Source: Leptolyngbya ohadii IS1
GTDB lineage: Bacteria > Cyanobacteriota > Cyanobacteriia > Elainellales > Elainellaceae
Reading direction: 5' to 3'
NCBI RefSeq assembly: GCF_002215035.1
Contig: NZ_NKFP01000006.1
Location: 4,183,080-4,247,079 of the forward strand
Length of the DNA: 64,000 nt
Part shown: positions 38,089-47,273 of the stretch, piece after piece
Layout: every line of letters starts with the position of its first letter
Numbering within the stretch: the stretch's first letter is position 1
Notes under the pieces: generated by a model
The model's database searches: none
Told to the model about the DNA's origin: nothing
The model's input: only the letters and a program-made list of their open reading frames with translations
Translations under genes and position numbers: made by a program

Positions 38089-39204
38089 ATGGAGTTAATG
38101 ATCGAAGACTTGATGGAACAGCTCATTGAGATGGGTGGCTCCGATCTGCACCTGTCCGCTGGGGTTCCGCCCTACTTCCGCATCAGCGGTAAATTAACTC
38201 CGATCGGCGATGAACCGATGACGGCAGACCAGTGCCAGAGACTCATCTTCAGTATGCTCAACAACACCCAGCGCAAGAACCTGGAGCAAAACTGGGAGCT
38301 GGACTGTTCCTACGGGGTAAAGGGGCTGGCGCGATTCCGGGTAAATGTCTACAAGGATCGGGGCACCTATGCCGCCTGTCTGCGGGCACTCAGCTCCAAA
38401 ATTCCCAACTTCGACAAGCTGGGCTTACCGGATGTGGTGCGCGAGATGTCGGAAAAACCCAGAGGCATGATCCTGGTGACGGGTCCAACAGGTTCCGGGA
38501 AGACGACTACCCTGGCAGCCATGCTGGATCTGATCAACCGCACTCGCGCTGAGCATATCCTGACGATCGAAGACCCGATCGAATTCGTCTACGAGCCGAT
38601 TAAGAGCATCATCCACCAGCGGCAGTTAGGCGAGGATACCAAGAGTTTCGCGAATGCGCTGAAGGCAGCTCTGCGGGAAGACCCGGATATCATTCTGATC
38701 GGGGAAATGCGTGACCTGGAAACCATTTCGCTGGCGATCTCGGCGGCAGAAACCGGACACCTCGTATTCGGGACACTGCACACCAGTTCGGCATCCCAGA
38801 CGGTAGACCGGATCATCGACGTATTCCCGGCGGAACGTCAGCAGCAGGTGCGCGTCCAGTTATCGAACTCCCTGGTTGCGGTCTTCAGCCAGACCCTTGT
38901 GCCCAAGAAGAACCCGAAACCGGGCGAGTACGGACGGGTAATGGCACAGGAAATCATGGTAATTACGCCCGCTATTTCCAACCTGATTCGGGAAGGCAAA
39001 ACGGCGCAGATTTACTCCGCGATTCAGACGGGCGGCAAACTGGGAATGCAAACCCTGGAGAAGGTGCTGGCGGATCAGTACAAGTCGGGCTTAATTTCCT
39101 TTGAAGCGGCAATGTCGAAGACATCCAGACCGGATGAACTCCAGCGATTAATTGGCGCACCTCCCGCTGGAGCAGGTAAGCCGGGTATGGCAGCAGCACA
39201 CTAA
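38089..39204 (+). CDS. pilT: type IV pilus retraction ATPase PilT
   Basis: 371 residues. MGGSDLHLSAGVPPYFRISG at the N-terminus, Walker A VTGPTGSGKTTTLAAML, Walker B DIILIGEMRDLETI, His box GHLVFGTLHTSSA and the retraction motif AIQTGGKLGMQTLE (AIRNLIRE-like segment ISNLIREGKT before it). Hexameric ATPase that depolymerises pili. 88 bp after pilB. Confidence 0.95.
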   Translation: MELMIEDLMEQLIEMGGSDLHLSAGVPPYFRISGKLTPIGDEPMTADQCQRLIFSMLNNTQRKNLEQNWELDCSYGVKGLARFRVNVYKDRGTYAACLRALSSKIPNFDKLGLPDVVREMSEKPRGMILVTGPTGSGKTTTLAAMLDLINRTRAEHILTIEDPIEFVYEPIKSIIHQRQLGEDTKSFANALKAALREDPDIILIGEMRDLETISLAISAAETGHLVFGTLHTSSASQTVDRIIDVFPAERQQQVRVQLSNSLVAVFSQTLVPKKNPKPGEYGRVMAQEIMVITPAISNLIREGKTAQIYSAIQTGGKLGMQTLEKVLADQYKSGLISFEAAMSKTSRPDELQRLIGAPPAGAGKPGMAAAH

Positions 39205-39664
39205 GATCCCCCCTACCCCTTTCTAAGGGGGAGCTAAGCCAATGCAGATTAATCCCTCATGAAGGTAACGCTGTGCGGCTCAAAGCCCCCCTTCTTGCTC
39301 CCTGAGAGCAGCAGATGATCAATGAAAGATTGAAGGTCTTCTCCCAGAATTCGCTCGCTAGATAAAACTCACATTCCATCAGGAAAATCTTTATATCCTG
39401 TCAGTCAAATCAACGAAACAGGGTAGGATAAACGGCATCAGAGCTACATCGCTTCCCGATCGCCGTAAAAAATTTATTTCAACTCGTTTACGAATTTGCT
39501 TCCGAGTTAATTTAAGTAGGTGGTTGTAATTATTTATGAGATAGAGGGGGTCTGGGGCTTCGCCCCAGGGTGGGGGCACATCCCCCACCACCCCCAAATA
39601 CCATCCGTTGTTTAATTGCGCCCAGCTACTTACGACCCCGTTTACGAACTACCGATCGCCCACT
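39205..39664. other. 460-bp pilT-pilC spacer with hairpins
   Basis: Holds a CCCCCT/AGGGGG hairpin (39209-39231), an AT-rich middle with no gene, and two back-to-back hairpins (39552-39589). It may set the pilC level separately from pilBT. Confidence 0.45.
39552..39589. repeat. two adjacent perfect hairpins
   Basis: CTGGGGC-TTC-GCCCCAG (39552-39568) is directly followed by GGTGGGGG-CACAT-CCCCCACC (39569-39589). No T-tract follows, so termination is not implied. The position is 75 bp before the pilC ATG. Confidence 0.75.
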
Positions 39665-40900
39665 ATGCCTACCTACGTCGTTCGAGCACGAGATACCAAG
39701 GGGAATCCCAGACGTGAACGCATTGTCGCTGAGTCTCCCAGCGATGCTCGCACAGCCCTGCGGGAGCGGGGTTTGTTTGTGCAGGAATTGACAGAGGATC
39801 GGGGGTTAGCTGAGAAACTCAGCAACTTCAAGATGGAAGACATCAAAAATGCCATGACCAGCGTGACGGTGAAGGACAAAGCCGTCTTTTCACGCCAGTT
39901 TGCGGTGTTGATTAATGCAGGGGTGGCACTGGTGCGCGGCTTAGGCGTGCTGTCCGATCAGTGTCCGAATCCCAAGCTGAAGAAAGCCCTCCAGGAAGTG
40001 AGTGCCGATGTACAGCAGGGAACGAACCTATCAGACGCGATGCGAAAGCATCCCAGCTGCTTTGATGGCTTGTACGTCAGCATGGTGCAGGCGGGCGAGG
40101 TTGGCGGAGTGCTGGACGAGGTAATGAACCGGCTGGCAAAGCTGCTCGAAGATGTGGCACGGCTGCAAAACCAGATCAAGTCCGCGATGACCTATCCGGT
40201 CGCAGTGGGTTTTCTGGCAACGACCATCTTCCTGGGGATGTGTATCTTTCTGCTGCCCATTTTTGCCCGCATTTTCGATGAGTTGGGGGCAAAGCTGCCG
40301 CCCTTCACCGCGTTTATGATTGGCATCAGTAATTTCCTGCGAAGTCCCTACGTCGTGCTGCTGGTAGCAGCGATCTTTGCAGCGGCTTTCGCTTACCAGA
40401 AGTACTACAGCACAGAAGTGGGACGCCTCACGATGGATCGCTTCTTCTTGAAGATGCCCCTGTTTGGCGATCTGGTGCAGAAAACGGCAACAGCACGGTT
40501 CTGTCGGACTTTTGGTGCCCTGTCGCGATCGGGGGTACCCATTCTGACGGCACTGGAAATCGTGCGGGATACGGCGGGCAATCAGGTAATTGCTAATGCG
40601 GTGGATGATGCCAAGCAAGAGGTGCAGACAGGCGGCATGATCAGCCTTGCGCTTCAGCGGGCACAGGTCTTCCCCATTATGGCAATCCAGATGATCAGCA
40701 TCGGGGAGGAAACGGGCGAAATTGACACCATGCTCATGAAGGTTGCCGACTTCTATGAGGACGAGGTTGAGCAAGCGGTGAAGGCACTGACCAGCATCAT
40801 GGAACCGATTATGATCGTCGTTCTAGGGGGAATGGTCGGTTCGATTCTCATTGCTATGTATCTGCCGATCTTCAGCGTTATGGATGCGATCAAAGGCTAA
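39665..40900 (+). CDS. pilC: type IV pilus inner-membrane platform protein PilC
   Basis: 411 residues. Two repeated T2SSF domains, each with a cytoplasmic helical bundle and hydrophobic segments: VFSRQFAVLINAGVALVRGL in the first, FCRTFGALSRSGVPILTALE in the second, and a third membrane segment at the C-terminus (IVVLGGMVGSILIAMYLPIF). Couples PilB/PilT to pilin assembly. ATG 39665 begins the usual PTYVVRARDTKGN start; an upstream start at 39608 is not conserved. Confidence 0.95.
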   Translation: MPTYVVRARDTKGNPRRERIVAESPSDARTALRERGLFVQELTEDRGLAEKLSNFKMEDIKNAMTSVTVKDKAVFSRQFAVLINAGVALVRGLGVLSDQCPNPKLKKALQEVSADVQQGTNLSDAMRKHPSCFDGLYVSMVQAGEVGGVLDEVMNRLAKLLEDVARLQNQIKSAMTYPVAVGFLATTIFLGMCIFLLPIFARIFDELGAKLPPFTAFMIGISNFLRSPYVVLLVAAIFAAAFAYQKYYSTEVGRLTMDRFFLKMPLFGDLVQKTATARFCRTFGALSRSGVPILTALEIVRDTAGNQVIANAVDDAKQEVQTGGMISLALQRAQVFPIMAIQMISIGEETGEIDTMLMKVADFYEDEVEQAVKALTSIMEPIMIVVLGGMVGSILIAMYLPIFSVMDAIKG

Positions 40901-40915
40901 GGGACTTATTCTGCG

Positions 40916-41497
40916 ATGCCTGTCAAGCAAGCCCAATACGAAGAGCTTTTGGCGGAGTACAGCGATCGTCGGGGAGCGATCGAGCTACTGAAGCTACACC
41001 GTCCCTATCTGGAAATGATTCCCAGTATGCGACGACCCGATGAAAGCGTGATGACCCTGCCGCTACCACTGATTCGGATTCGGAAGGAGCCTACTACAGC
41101 GGACACCATAACGGCTTCTCGGCAGGCAGTCCAGTTGCCCTGCGATTTGGCAATTCTGATGTGCGACCCGGAATGGCGCATCAAAACGGGCGGTGAAATT
41201 ATCGTATTTATCCACCGTCCCAACGAAGATTTCTCAGACCTGCTGAGCCGCTGGCGCAGGACGCAAATTCTGCTCGACACGGGCTATGAATGGGTGATGG
41301 CAGAGCAGGATGCCCATTTACACAGCGAAGGCTCAGACGAAAACTACCCGCTGTTCGCACTGTTTCCAGAAACGCCTGATCGAATTCGGCGCGGTTTGCG
41401 GGGGGCAAACTTGCCCTATATTGTGCAGACCGTTTATACCCTGGAAGACGACATTTTGCCGCTATCGACACCCCAAACTTCTTCTCTGGAAGAATAA
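40916..41497 (+). CDS. conserved hypothetical protein downstream of pilC
   Basis: 193 residues, soluble, no signal peptide. Features: a block of bulky residues (AIELLKLHRPYLEMIPSMRR), VQLPCDLAILMCDPEWRI and a C-terminal segment RGLRGANLPYIVQTVYTLED. I do not recognise the family. It starts 15 bp after the pilC stop, so it is very likely co-transcribed and may serve pilus function or its regulation. Confidence 0.55.
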   Translation: MPVKQAQYEELLAEYSDRRGAIELLKLHRPYLEMIPSMRRPDESVMTLPLPLIRIRKEPTTADTITASRQAVQLPCDLAILMCDPEWRIKTGGEIIVFIHRPNEDFSDLLSRWRRTQILLDTGYEWVMAEQDAHLHSEGSDENYPLFALFPETPDRIRRGLRGANLPYIVQTVYTLEDDILPLSTPQTSSLEE

Positions 41498-41975
41498 ACA
41501 AATATTGTTTCTATATTTTTTGGTGAAACCCGCTATAGAAAGATTTCTATGAAGCTGCGCTATTTCTAAGATTTGAGCTCGGTGCCAGAGCCGTAAAGGA
41601 AAAGGACAAAAGCGGAAGAATTCCACAAAAACTCGATAAATTAGGGCGATACAGCAAATCGCCTGACGTTTCATAACTTAACAATGATTTAATCTAACTG
41701 CGTTCTGTATAAAGGCAGAGGCGAAAAGATTAATTTTTCTATCTTTCGGCGTCCTTGACTGCATTAGGGAGTTAAGCGAAACTAACGTAAGAGCTGAAGT
41801 AAAGCCAGAATAGTCTACTAAGATTTCTTAACTTCCGGCTCGGAGTATGCGGTTTAGTCAACTTTAATTAAGGTTTTGATTAGACCGATAGCCGAGTCAG
41901 ATAGCCAGACTGCACAGGCTTATTCATCTTCCCCGGATTCGCTGAAAATTTCTCTCAGAATTGGATTAAGTCGTA
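41498..41975. other. 478-bp AT-rich intergenic region
   Basis: It separates the pil operon from the DUF2997-ycf35 group and presumably contains that group's promoter and leader. No hairpin-plus-T terminator or RNA gene that I can support. Confidence 0.3.
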
Positions 41976-42185
41976 ATGGAGACGCTGGAATTTATTATTT
42001 ATCCAGACGGTCGCGTCCAGGAAAAAGTGACTGGGATCATAGGAGCCTCCTGCGCCGAAGTTACGGCAGCGATCGAAGCTCAGCTCGGTCAAGTTGTAGC
42101 TCAAGAAACAACCTCCGAGTACTACACACAGCCTGTGCAGCAATCAACTTCTGTTCAGGCTCAAACCACTTTCGGCGAGTGGTAG
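41976..42185 (+). CDS. DUF2997 family protein
   Basis: 69 residues. METLEFIIYPDGRVQEKVTG and the helix CAEVTAAIEAQLGQVV are the family pattern; the C-terminus is Gln/Thr-rich. Function unknown. Members are habitually encoded next to ycf35 (DUF1257), as here 133 bp downstream, so a shared complex is plausible. Confidence 0.85.
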   Translation: METLEFIIYPDGRVQEKVTGIIGASCAEVTAAIEAQLGQVVAQETTSEYYTQPVQQSTSVQAQTTFGEW

Positions 42186-42318
42186 CTTTCTTGCCCAGGC
42201 GTTTAACTGTCCTGACACTGATTGTCCTCACATTAATGTCCTGACTATTGACAGCCTAAGTGCAGCCCAAGCCGTTTTTTGTCCGAACAGTTGTCCAAAC
42301 GTTTTATAAAACTTACCC

Positions 42319-42717
42319 ATGTCTCACTTTAGCCAAATCAAAACTCAAATCCGTGATCTGACCTCCCTCCAATCTGCCCTGACCGACCTGGGCATCGAGT
42401 GGAAAGCTGGTCCTCAGCCCGTCCGCGGCTACCGGGGACAGACCCGCACCGCAGAAGTGGTCATCGAGCAAGACAACGGCTACGACATTGGCTTCAGCCA
42501 GAACGGTGAACAGTACGAGCTGGTTGCAGACCTGCAATATTGGCAGCAACCCCTCTCCGTAGAAGGCTTCCTGAAGCGTGTGACCCAACGCTACGCCTAT
42601 CACACCGTCATGAAGGAAACCGCTCGCCAGGGATTCCAGCTTACCGAGCAGCAGCAAAACCAGGATGGCTCGATTCGGCTGGTACTGCAACGCTGGACGG
42701 CTGGCGCTGCCGTCTAA
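42319..42717 (+). CDS. ycf35: Ycf35 (DUF1257) family protein
   Basis: 132 residues. SHFSQIKTQIRDLTSLQSAL at the start, VRGYRGQTRTAEVVIEQDNG in the middle and VTQRYAYHTVMKETARQGF near the end match the chloroplast-encoded Ycf35 family. No catalytic function known. Middle member of a DUF2997-ycf35-ferredoxin run. Confidence 0.88.
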   Translation: MSHFSQIKTQIRDLTSLQSALTDLGIEWKAGPQPVRGYRGQTRTAEVVIEQDNGYDIGFSQNGEQYELVADLQYWQQPLSVEGFLKRVTQRYAYHTVMKETARQGFQLTEQQQNQDGSIRLVLQRWTAGAAV

Positions 42718-42796
42718 TCTTTTTCTAGCCCCTCACGGCTAGAGCCTGACTGCCGTAATTTCCTTTTTGAGTGCGTCCTTTCTGAGTGTGGATGCG

Positions 42797-43267
42797 ATGA
42801 CTGAATTCTCTCCGAGGTCTGAAAGCGGGTCGTCCGAATGGTCTGAGAACGTTCTGGAAAGTTCTGCTGCCCAAAGCGGTTTTGAACCAGAGTTGGGTGG
42901 ACAGCTTCGAGATGCACGTGAGCGAACCGGACTGGAACCCGAATTAGGGGGCATGATTCGTCAGAAAGGGGTATATGTTGACGAGGTGACCTGCATTGGC
43001 TGCCTGCACTGTGCCCACGTTGCCCGTAACACCTTCTACATCGAACCCGATCACGGTCGTTCTCGCGTGATTCGCCAGGACGGTGACCCGGAGGATGTGA
43101 TTCAGGAAGCGATCGACACCTGCCCGGTAGACTGCATTCACTGGGTGGACTACACCGAACTCAGACAGCTCGAAGAAGAGCGGAAATATCAGGTGATTCC
43201 CGTGGCGGGTTTCCCGGTCGATAAGGCAGTTCTTGCGGCTGCAAAGCGACGGAGAAGGAAGTCGTAG
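42797..43267 (+). CDS. ferredoxin-like 4Fe-4S protein
   Basis: 156 residues. An acidic/Ser-rich N-terminal extension of about 55 residues (with the tandem words FEPELGGQLR and LEPELGGMIR), then one cluster site CIGCLHC ... TCPVDCIHWV, giving CxxCxxC plus a distant CP. A basic tail (AAAKRRRRKS) ends it. Probably a single [4Fe-4S] electron carrier. Partner unknown; ycf35 and DUF2997 neighbours suggest they act together. Confidence 0.85.
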   Translation: MTEFSPRSESGSSEWSENVLESSAAQSGFEPELGGQLRDARERTGLEPELGGMIRQKGVYVDEVTCIGCLHCAHVARNTFYIEPDHGRSRVIRQDGDPEDVIQEAIDTCPVDCIHWVDYTELRQLEEERKYQVIPVAGFPVDKAVLAAAKRRRRKS

Positions 43268-43426
43268 CATCACGGCTCCAAATTCTGATTTAGATTTGAC
43301 TGACAGATTTCACTGATAAAGTCTTGGTTAAGGTCAAGAGAGTAGGTAATTGGGGAGCGATGTGCTCCCTTTTTCATTGCGGTATTTTTTTATTGCGATA
43401 TTCACCGATTGCAATATTCACTGGCG

Positions 43427-46039
43427 CTACATCATATGCAGTGGGTCAACGTCGATCGTTAAACTCACCCCGGCAGGACAAACCGATCGCAGTCCGGCAA
43501 AGTCGAGCTGCATTTGGGAATCGGGCATGAGCTTCAGTAAAAGCTGCCAGCGGTAGCGGTTGGCAATGCGGGCGATCGAGGCGGGGGCGGGACCGAGTAA
43601 TTTATCGTCAGGGTCAGAATAGATAGTACGCAGGTAGGCGGCAATTTCCGTGGCGGTTTGCTGAACGATCGCCTCCTCAAATCCGCTGAGCCGCAGCAGC
43701 ATCAGGCGTCCGTAGGGAGGATAGTTGAGCGCCGAGCGGTATTCCAGTTCCGTTGCGACAAATGCCTCGTAATTCTGCCCCTGGACTGCCTTCAATACCG
43801 GATGTTCTGGCGAATAGGTTTGGAGGATAACTCGCCCCGGCTGTTCTCCGCGCCCTGCCCGTCCTGCCACCTGGGTCAAGGTCTGGAATGCCCGCTCGTT
43901 TGCCCGGTAGTCCGACAGGTAAAGTAACCCATCCGCCGCCACAATGCCTACCAGCGTCACCTGGGGCAAATCAATTCCCTTCGTCAACATTTGGGTTCCC
44001 ACCAGCACATCGGCTTCTCCCTGACTAAAGCGAGTCAACAGGGCACGGTGCGCTCCCTTGGTGCGAGTGGTATCGCTGTCATAGCGCAGGCAGCGCAACT
44101 GGGGAAACAGAGAATTTATCTCCTGCATAACTCTCTGGGTACCGCTCCCAAAGTTCTTCAGGTAGGGGGAATCGCAGACGGGACAGGTGCGAGGATGGCT
44201 CTGCCCAAAGCCGCAGTAATGGCAGCGCAGGGAAGCATAGCCACCCGCTTGAGGCTGGTGATAGGTCAAGGACACATCGCAGTGGGGGCAATCTAGCACA
44301 TGACCGCAGTTGCGACAGGAAACAAAGGTGCTGTGTCCGCGCCGATGGATAAACAAAATTGCCTGCTGTCCCTGTTCGGGTAATTCCATCAGGGCAGCCT
44401 GGAGCGATCGGCTAAAAATCGATCGATTTCCCTGGTGCAGTTCTTCCCGCATATCCCTGATTTCGATCGGCGGCATGGGACGATCGTGAATCCGGTGCGG
44501 TAGTGCCAGGTAACGGCTCAGCCCATAAGTACTCGAAACAGCATTCAGAACAGCATTCGGAGCAGAATTCGGAGCATAGTTCGGTGAAGAAAAGGGATGA
44601 TTTGCCAGCCAGCTTTCTAGCGAAGGTGTTGCCGATCCCAGAACAAGAGGACAGTTAATTTGCTCGGCTCGCCACTGGGCAACAGTCCGGGCATGGTAGC
44701 AGGGAGCGGGCTGATCCTGCTTAAAGCTGCCGTCATGCTCTTCGTCTAGAATAATCAAGCCCAGTTTTGGTAAGGGCGCAAAGACCGCCGATCGCGTCCC
44801 GATCACCACCTGAGGACTGCCGCTGAGCATTTGCCGCCAGGTATCGTAGCGTTCTCCATCGGCAAGGGCACTGTGATACACAAACACCTGCGAGCCAAAC
44901 CGCGCCCGGAAGCGATCGGTTAACTGCGGCGTCAGACCAATTTCCGGCACCAGCACCAGGGCAGACTGACCGCGTTTCAGCACTGGCTCGATCGCCTGAA
45001 GGTAAACCTCGGTTTTCCCCGATCCCGTCACGCCGTGCAGCAGGACGGTTGCGAATTCGTTTAGACCCGCAATCTGATCACAGGCGTTTTGCTGATCGGC
45101 ATTGAGCTGCTTCGGCTGATCCACTGCCACCACTCCGGATTCCCGCCGCAGAACTTCCCGATCGTGAACTAACAGACAGCCCTTTTGCTCCAGGGTTTTA
45201 ATCACCCCAGAGGTGGTTTGGGCAATTTGCAGCAGTTCCGTCAGCCAGAGTTCGCCGCCGTTGCGCTTCAAGACATTCAAGATTTCCTGCTGTCGGGTGG
45301 TCAGCGCCACGGGAGGACAGTCGGCAACCAGCATCACGGCTCGCTGCTGTTTGGGGCGAATCGGTTCCGGGGATTCCAGATAGCTTTCGACATAGCCGCG
45401 CCGCAGCAAATCCCGCAGACCGCGATCGGCTCCCTTTACCTGACGCTGAAGATACTGCCAGGAATAGTCACCCTGCTTTTGCTTCTTTAAAAGTTCCAGG
45501 AGACGAAGGGCGATCGGTGCCAGAAACGGATCACTCTCCGCAGGCAGCGCTTCTGGTTTGAGGCGAATCCGACGCTGCGATCGTCCCAGGAGTCGGGGCG
45601 GCAGGGCAACCTTGATCACCTGGATTAAGGACGTACAGTAATAGTCAGCAACTCGATTTAGCAGCGTCCAGTAGCCCACCGGAAAGAAATTCTGCGACAC
45701 CACATCCGCGACAGGACGGATCGATGCGGCATCCAGATCGGGGGGCTGATGGAAGAGCCGGATCGCAATCCCGCCAACCTGCTGCGCCCCAAAGGGAACG
45801 GTAACTATATCTCCAGACTGCACGTCTAGATCGGCAGGAACCGCATAGGTATAGAGACCCTGCGCTCCCGGACAATCGACCAGCACTTCTACCCAGCGAG
45901 ACAGCGATGAACCATAGGAAACCCTTGCTTCAGCAGTAAAGGTTCCAGGCATTAAACCAGGGATCGAAGGAGAATCATCGGGCAGAGCAGCAACGACCCC
46001 AACTGGGGCACCGCTACGCAGGGGAGGAAGGGTTGGCAT
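43427..46039 (-). CDS. priA: primosomal protein N' (replication restart helicase PriA)
   Basis: 870 residues, longer than the 730 of E. coli. N-terminal 3'-DNA-binding domain (about 50-150), winged helix, then helicase: Walker A HGVTGSGKTEVYLQAI, DEEH box IILDEEHDGSFKQD, GSATPS, zinc-binding Cys cluster (CRNCGHVLDCPHC; CHYCGFGQ; CPVCDSPYLKNFG) and motif VI QVAGRAGRG. Restarts stalled replication forks. It carries a small Asn/Ala/Pro insertion after GSATPSLESWLANHP encoded by short repeats. ATG 46039. Confidence 0.95.
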   Translation of the reverse strand: MPTLPPLRSGAPVGVVAALPDDSPSIPGLMPGTFTAEARVSYGSSLSRWVEVLVDCPGAQGLYTYAVPADLDVQSGDIVTVPFGAQQVGGIAIRLFHQPPDLDAASIRPVADVVSQNFFPVGYWTLLNRVADYYCTSLIQVIKVALPPRLLGRSQRRIRLKPEALPAESDPFLAPIALRLLELLKKQKQGDYSWQYLQRQVKGADRGLRDLLRRGYVESYLESPEPIRPKQQRAVMLVADCPPVALTTRQQEILNVLKRNGGELWLTELLQIAQTTSGVIKTLEQKGCLLVHDREVLRRESGVVAVDQPKQLNADQQNACDQIAGLNEFATVLLHGVTGSGKTEVYLQAIEPVLKRGQSALVLVPEIGLTPQLTDRFRARFGSQVFVYHSALADGERYDTWRQMLSGSPQVVIGTRSAVFAPLPKLGLIILDEEHDGSFKQDQPAPCYHARTVAQWRAEQINCPLVLGSATPSLESWLANHPFSSPNYAPNSAPNAVLNAVSSTYGLSRYLALPHRIHDRPMPPIEIRDMREELHQGNRSIFSRSLQAALMELPEQGQQAILFIHRRGHSTFVSCRNCGHVLDCPHCDVSLTYHQPQAGGYASLRCHYCGFGQSHPRTCPVCDSPYLKNFGSGTQRVMQEINSLFPQLRCLRYDSDTTRTKGAHRALLTRFSQGEADVLVGTQMLTKGIDLPQVTLVGIVAADGLLYLSDYRANERAFQTLTQVAGRAGRGEQPGRVILQTYSPEHPVLKAVQGQNYEAFVATELEYRSALNYPPYGRLMLLRLSGFEEAIVQQTATEIAAYLRTIYSDPDDKLLGPAPASIARIANRYRWQLLLKLMPDSQMQLDFAGLRSVCPAGVSLTIDVDPLHMM

Positions 46040-47273
46040 AAACTCAAGCAGCAGTGTTAAATTAACCCAGGAGTTGACGAATTACGCTGGATGTAGCAGA
46101 GTGTAGCAGTTTAGGGAAGGATTATGACAGTTGAATCAGTCTAGCGAAATCTTCAGGCTGATATAAACCGCAAATCTGCCCACAGGTAGACAACAGAGGC
46201 AATTAGACTATGACTAACTCGATACAACCTCATTATTAGCGATTCGCAGTTCACTGACAGTGGCGCGAGGAATATTTGAACGGATTGTTCACGTTTTCGG
46301 AAACATCAGCGTGAATTTTAGGTGAGTAGAGGATGTTCAGAGCAGGACATGCCGGTTAAAGTACACCCGTGTTGCCCTAGTTTGGGGTAAATCTATCTAA
46401 CCTCTTTTCCCCAAAGTTGTTTGTGTGCCGTTGTCCGTAGTGCCTGAGTTAAGGAAAAGTGTTGATTTCTAATTCATTTAAGTTAACAAAAAGGACGCAA
46501 TTAGGCTTTGAAGAGTATGACTGCTGAACAAATTGCAAAATAAAGACTTTTGCTCTTGCCATTTGCCAGAAGCTTGCTATAGTAATCTCAACTTTACTCG
46601 CTCCGGTGATTAGAACAGAATGAGTCCTTTAATAAAGTGATTCATTCGATCGCGTTATAGAACGCAATAGAAGTAGTGGGTGTCTCGACAAAATTCAGGC
46701 AATTTGATTTCAGTTGTGTGGTGTCTAGCGGGATTGTCTTCGGGAAAACAATTCATCGCTTAATCATTGGACGACGTTAACCCAATGGAAGGCGCATCAA
46801 TCGCCAGGGGTAAAGTCAGCCTCTATTGCTTAACTCTCTCTAAAGTTATGCTTGGCTCCGGCAAAACTCCTGTAGATTAGCCTTAAACAGAAGATATCGT
46901 GTCATTAATGCGAGATCTTTTGCACAGGAAACGTTAGCCAGGGTTTAGGTTTCAGAGCGGGTTGCTTGAGTGCATTGAAGATTCAGCGAAGATTCAGCAC
47001 AGGATTGCGATCGCTTTAATGCTCCCAACTTTAACGTTCCTTCTCGTGTAGGTCGATCATCCTCCGGAAATTCATTCTTGTGATTCACCTTCAGGACAGC
47101 AAAAGTTAAATGATTCTTTAGATCAGGAAAAATCTTCTGACTAAACGGCATCTCATACCGCTCATTAGTTTCGTTAATTCTGATACTTAAGCTCTTACAA
47201 AAGCTTTTTACAAATTGAAGCTTTTCGTTGATCTAGCTCGTAACCTTATTCTATTTCTGACTCAGACAAACGC
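46040..47273. other. 1.23-kb non-coding region upstream of the sigma factor gene
   Basis: AT-rich with no credible reading frame. One sigma-70-like promoter (46556-46583) would give a leader near 680 nt. It could hold a regulatory leader or a separate small RNA; no known riboswitch or 6S-like fold was recognised by eye. Confidence 0.5.
46556..46583 (+). promoter_or_regulatory. sigma-70-type promoter
   Basis: TTGCCA (46556-46561), 16-bp spacer, TATAGT (46578-46583), pointing toward the sigma factor gene. Confidence 0.5.

Noticed and set aside
39209-39231. CCCCCT/AGGGGG hairpin after pilT as a terminator
   Set aside because: No T-tract after the stem on either strand; more likely a dispersed repeat fragment.
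46945-47151. 68-residue minus-strand frame in the sigma-factor leader
   Set aside because: No ribosome-binding site, no recognised family, composition like random sequence.
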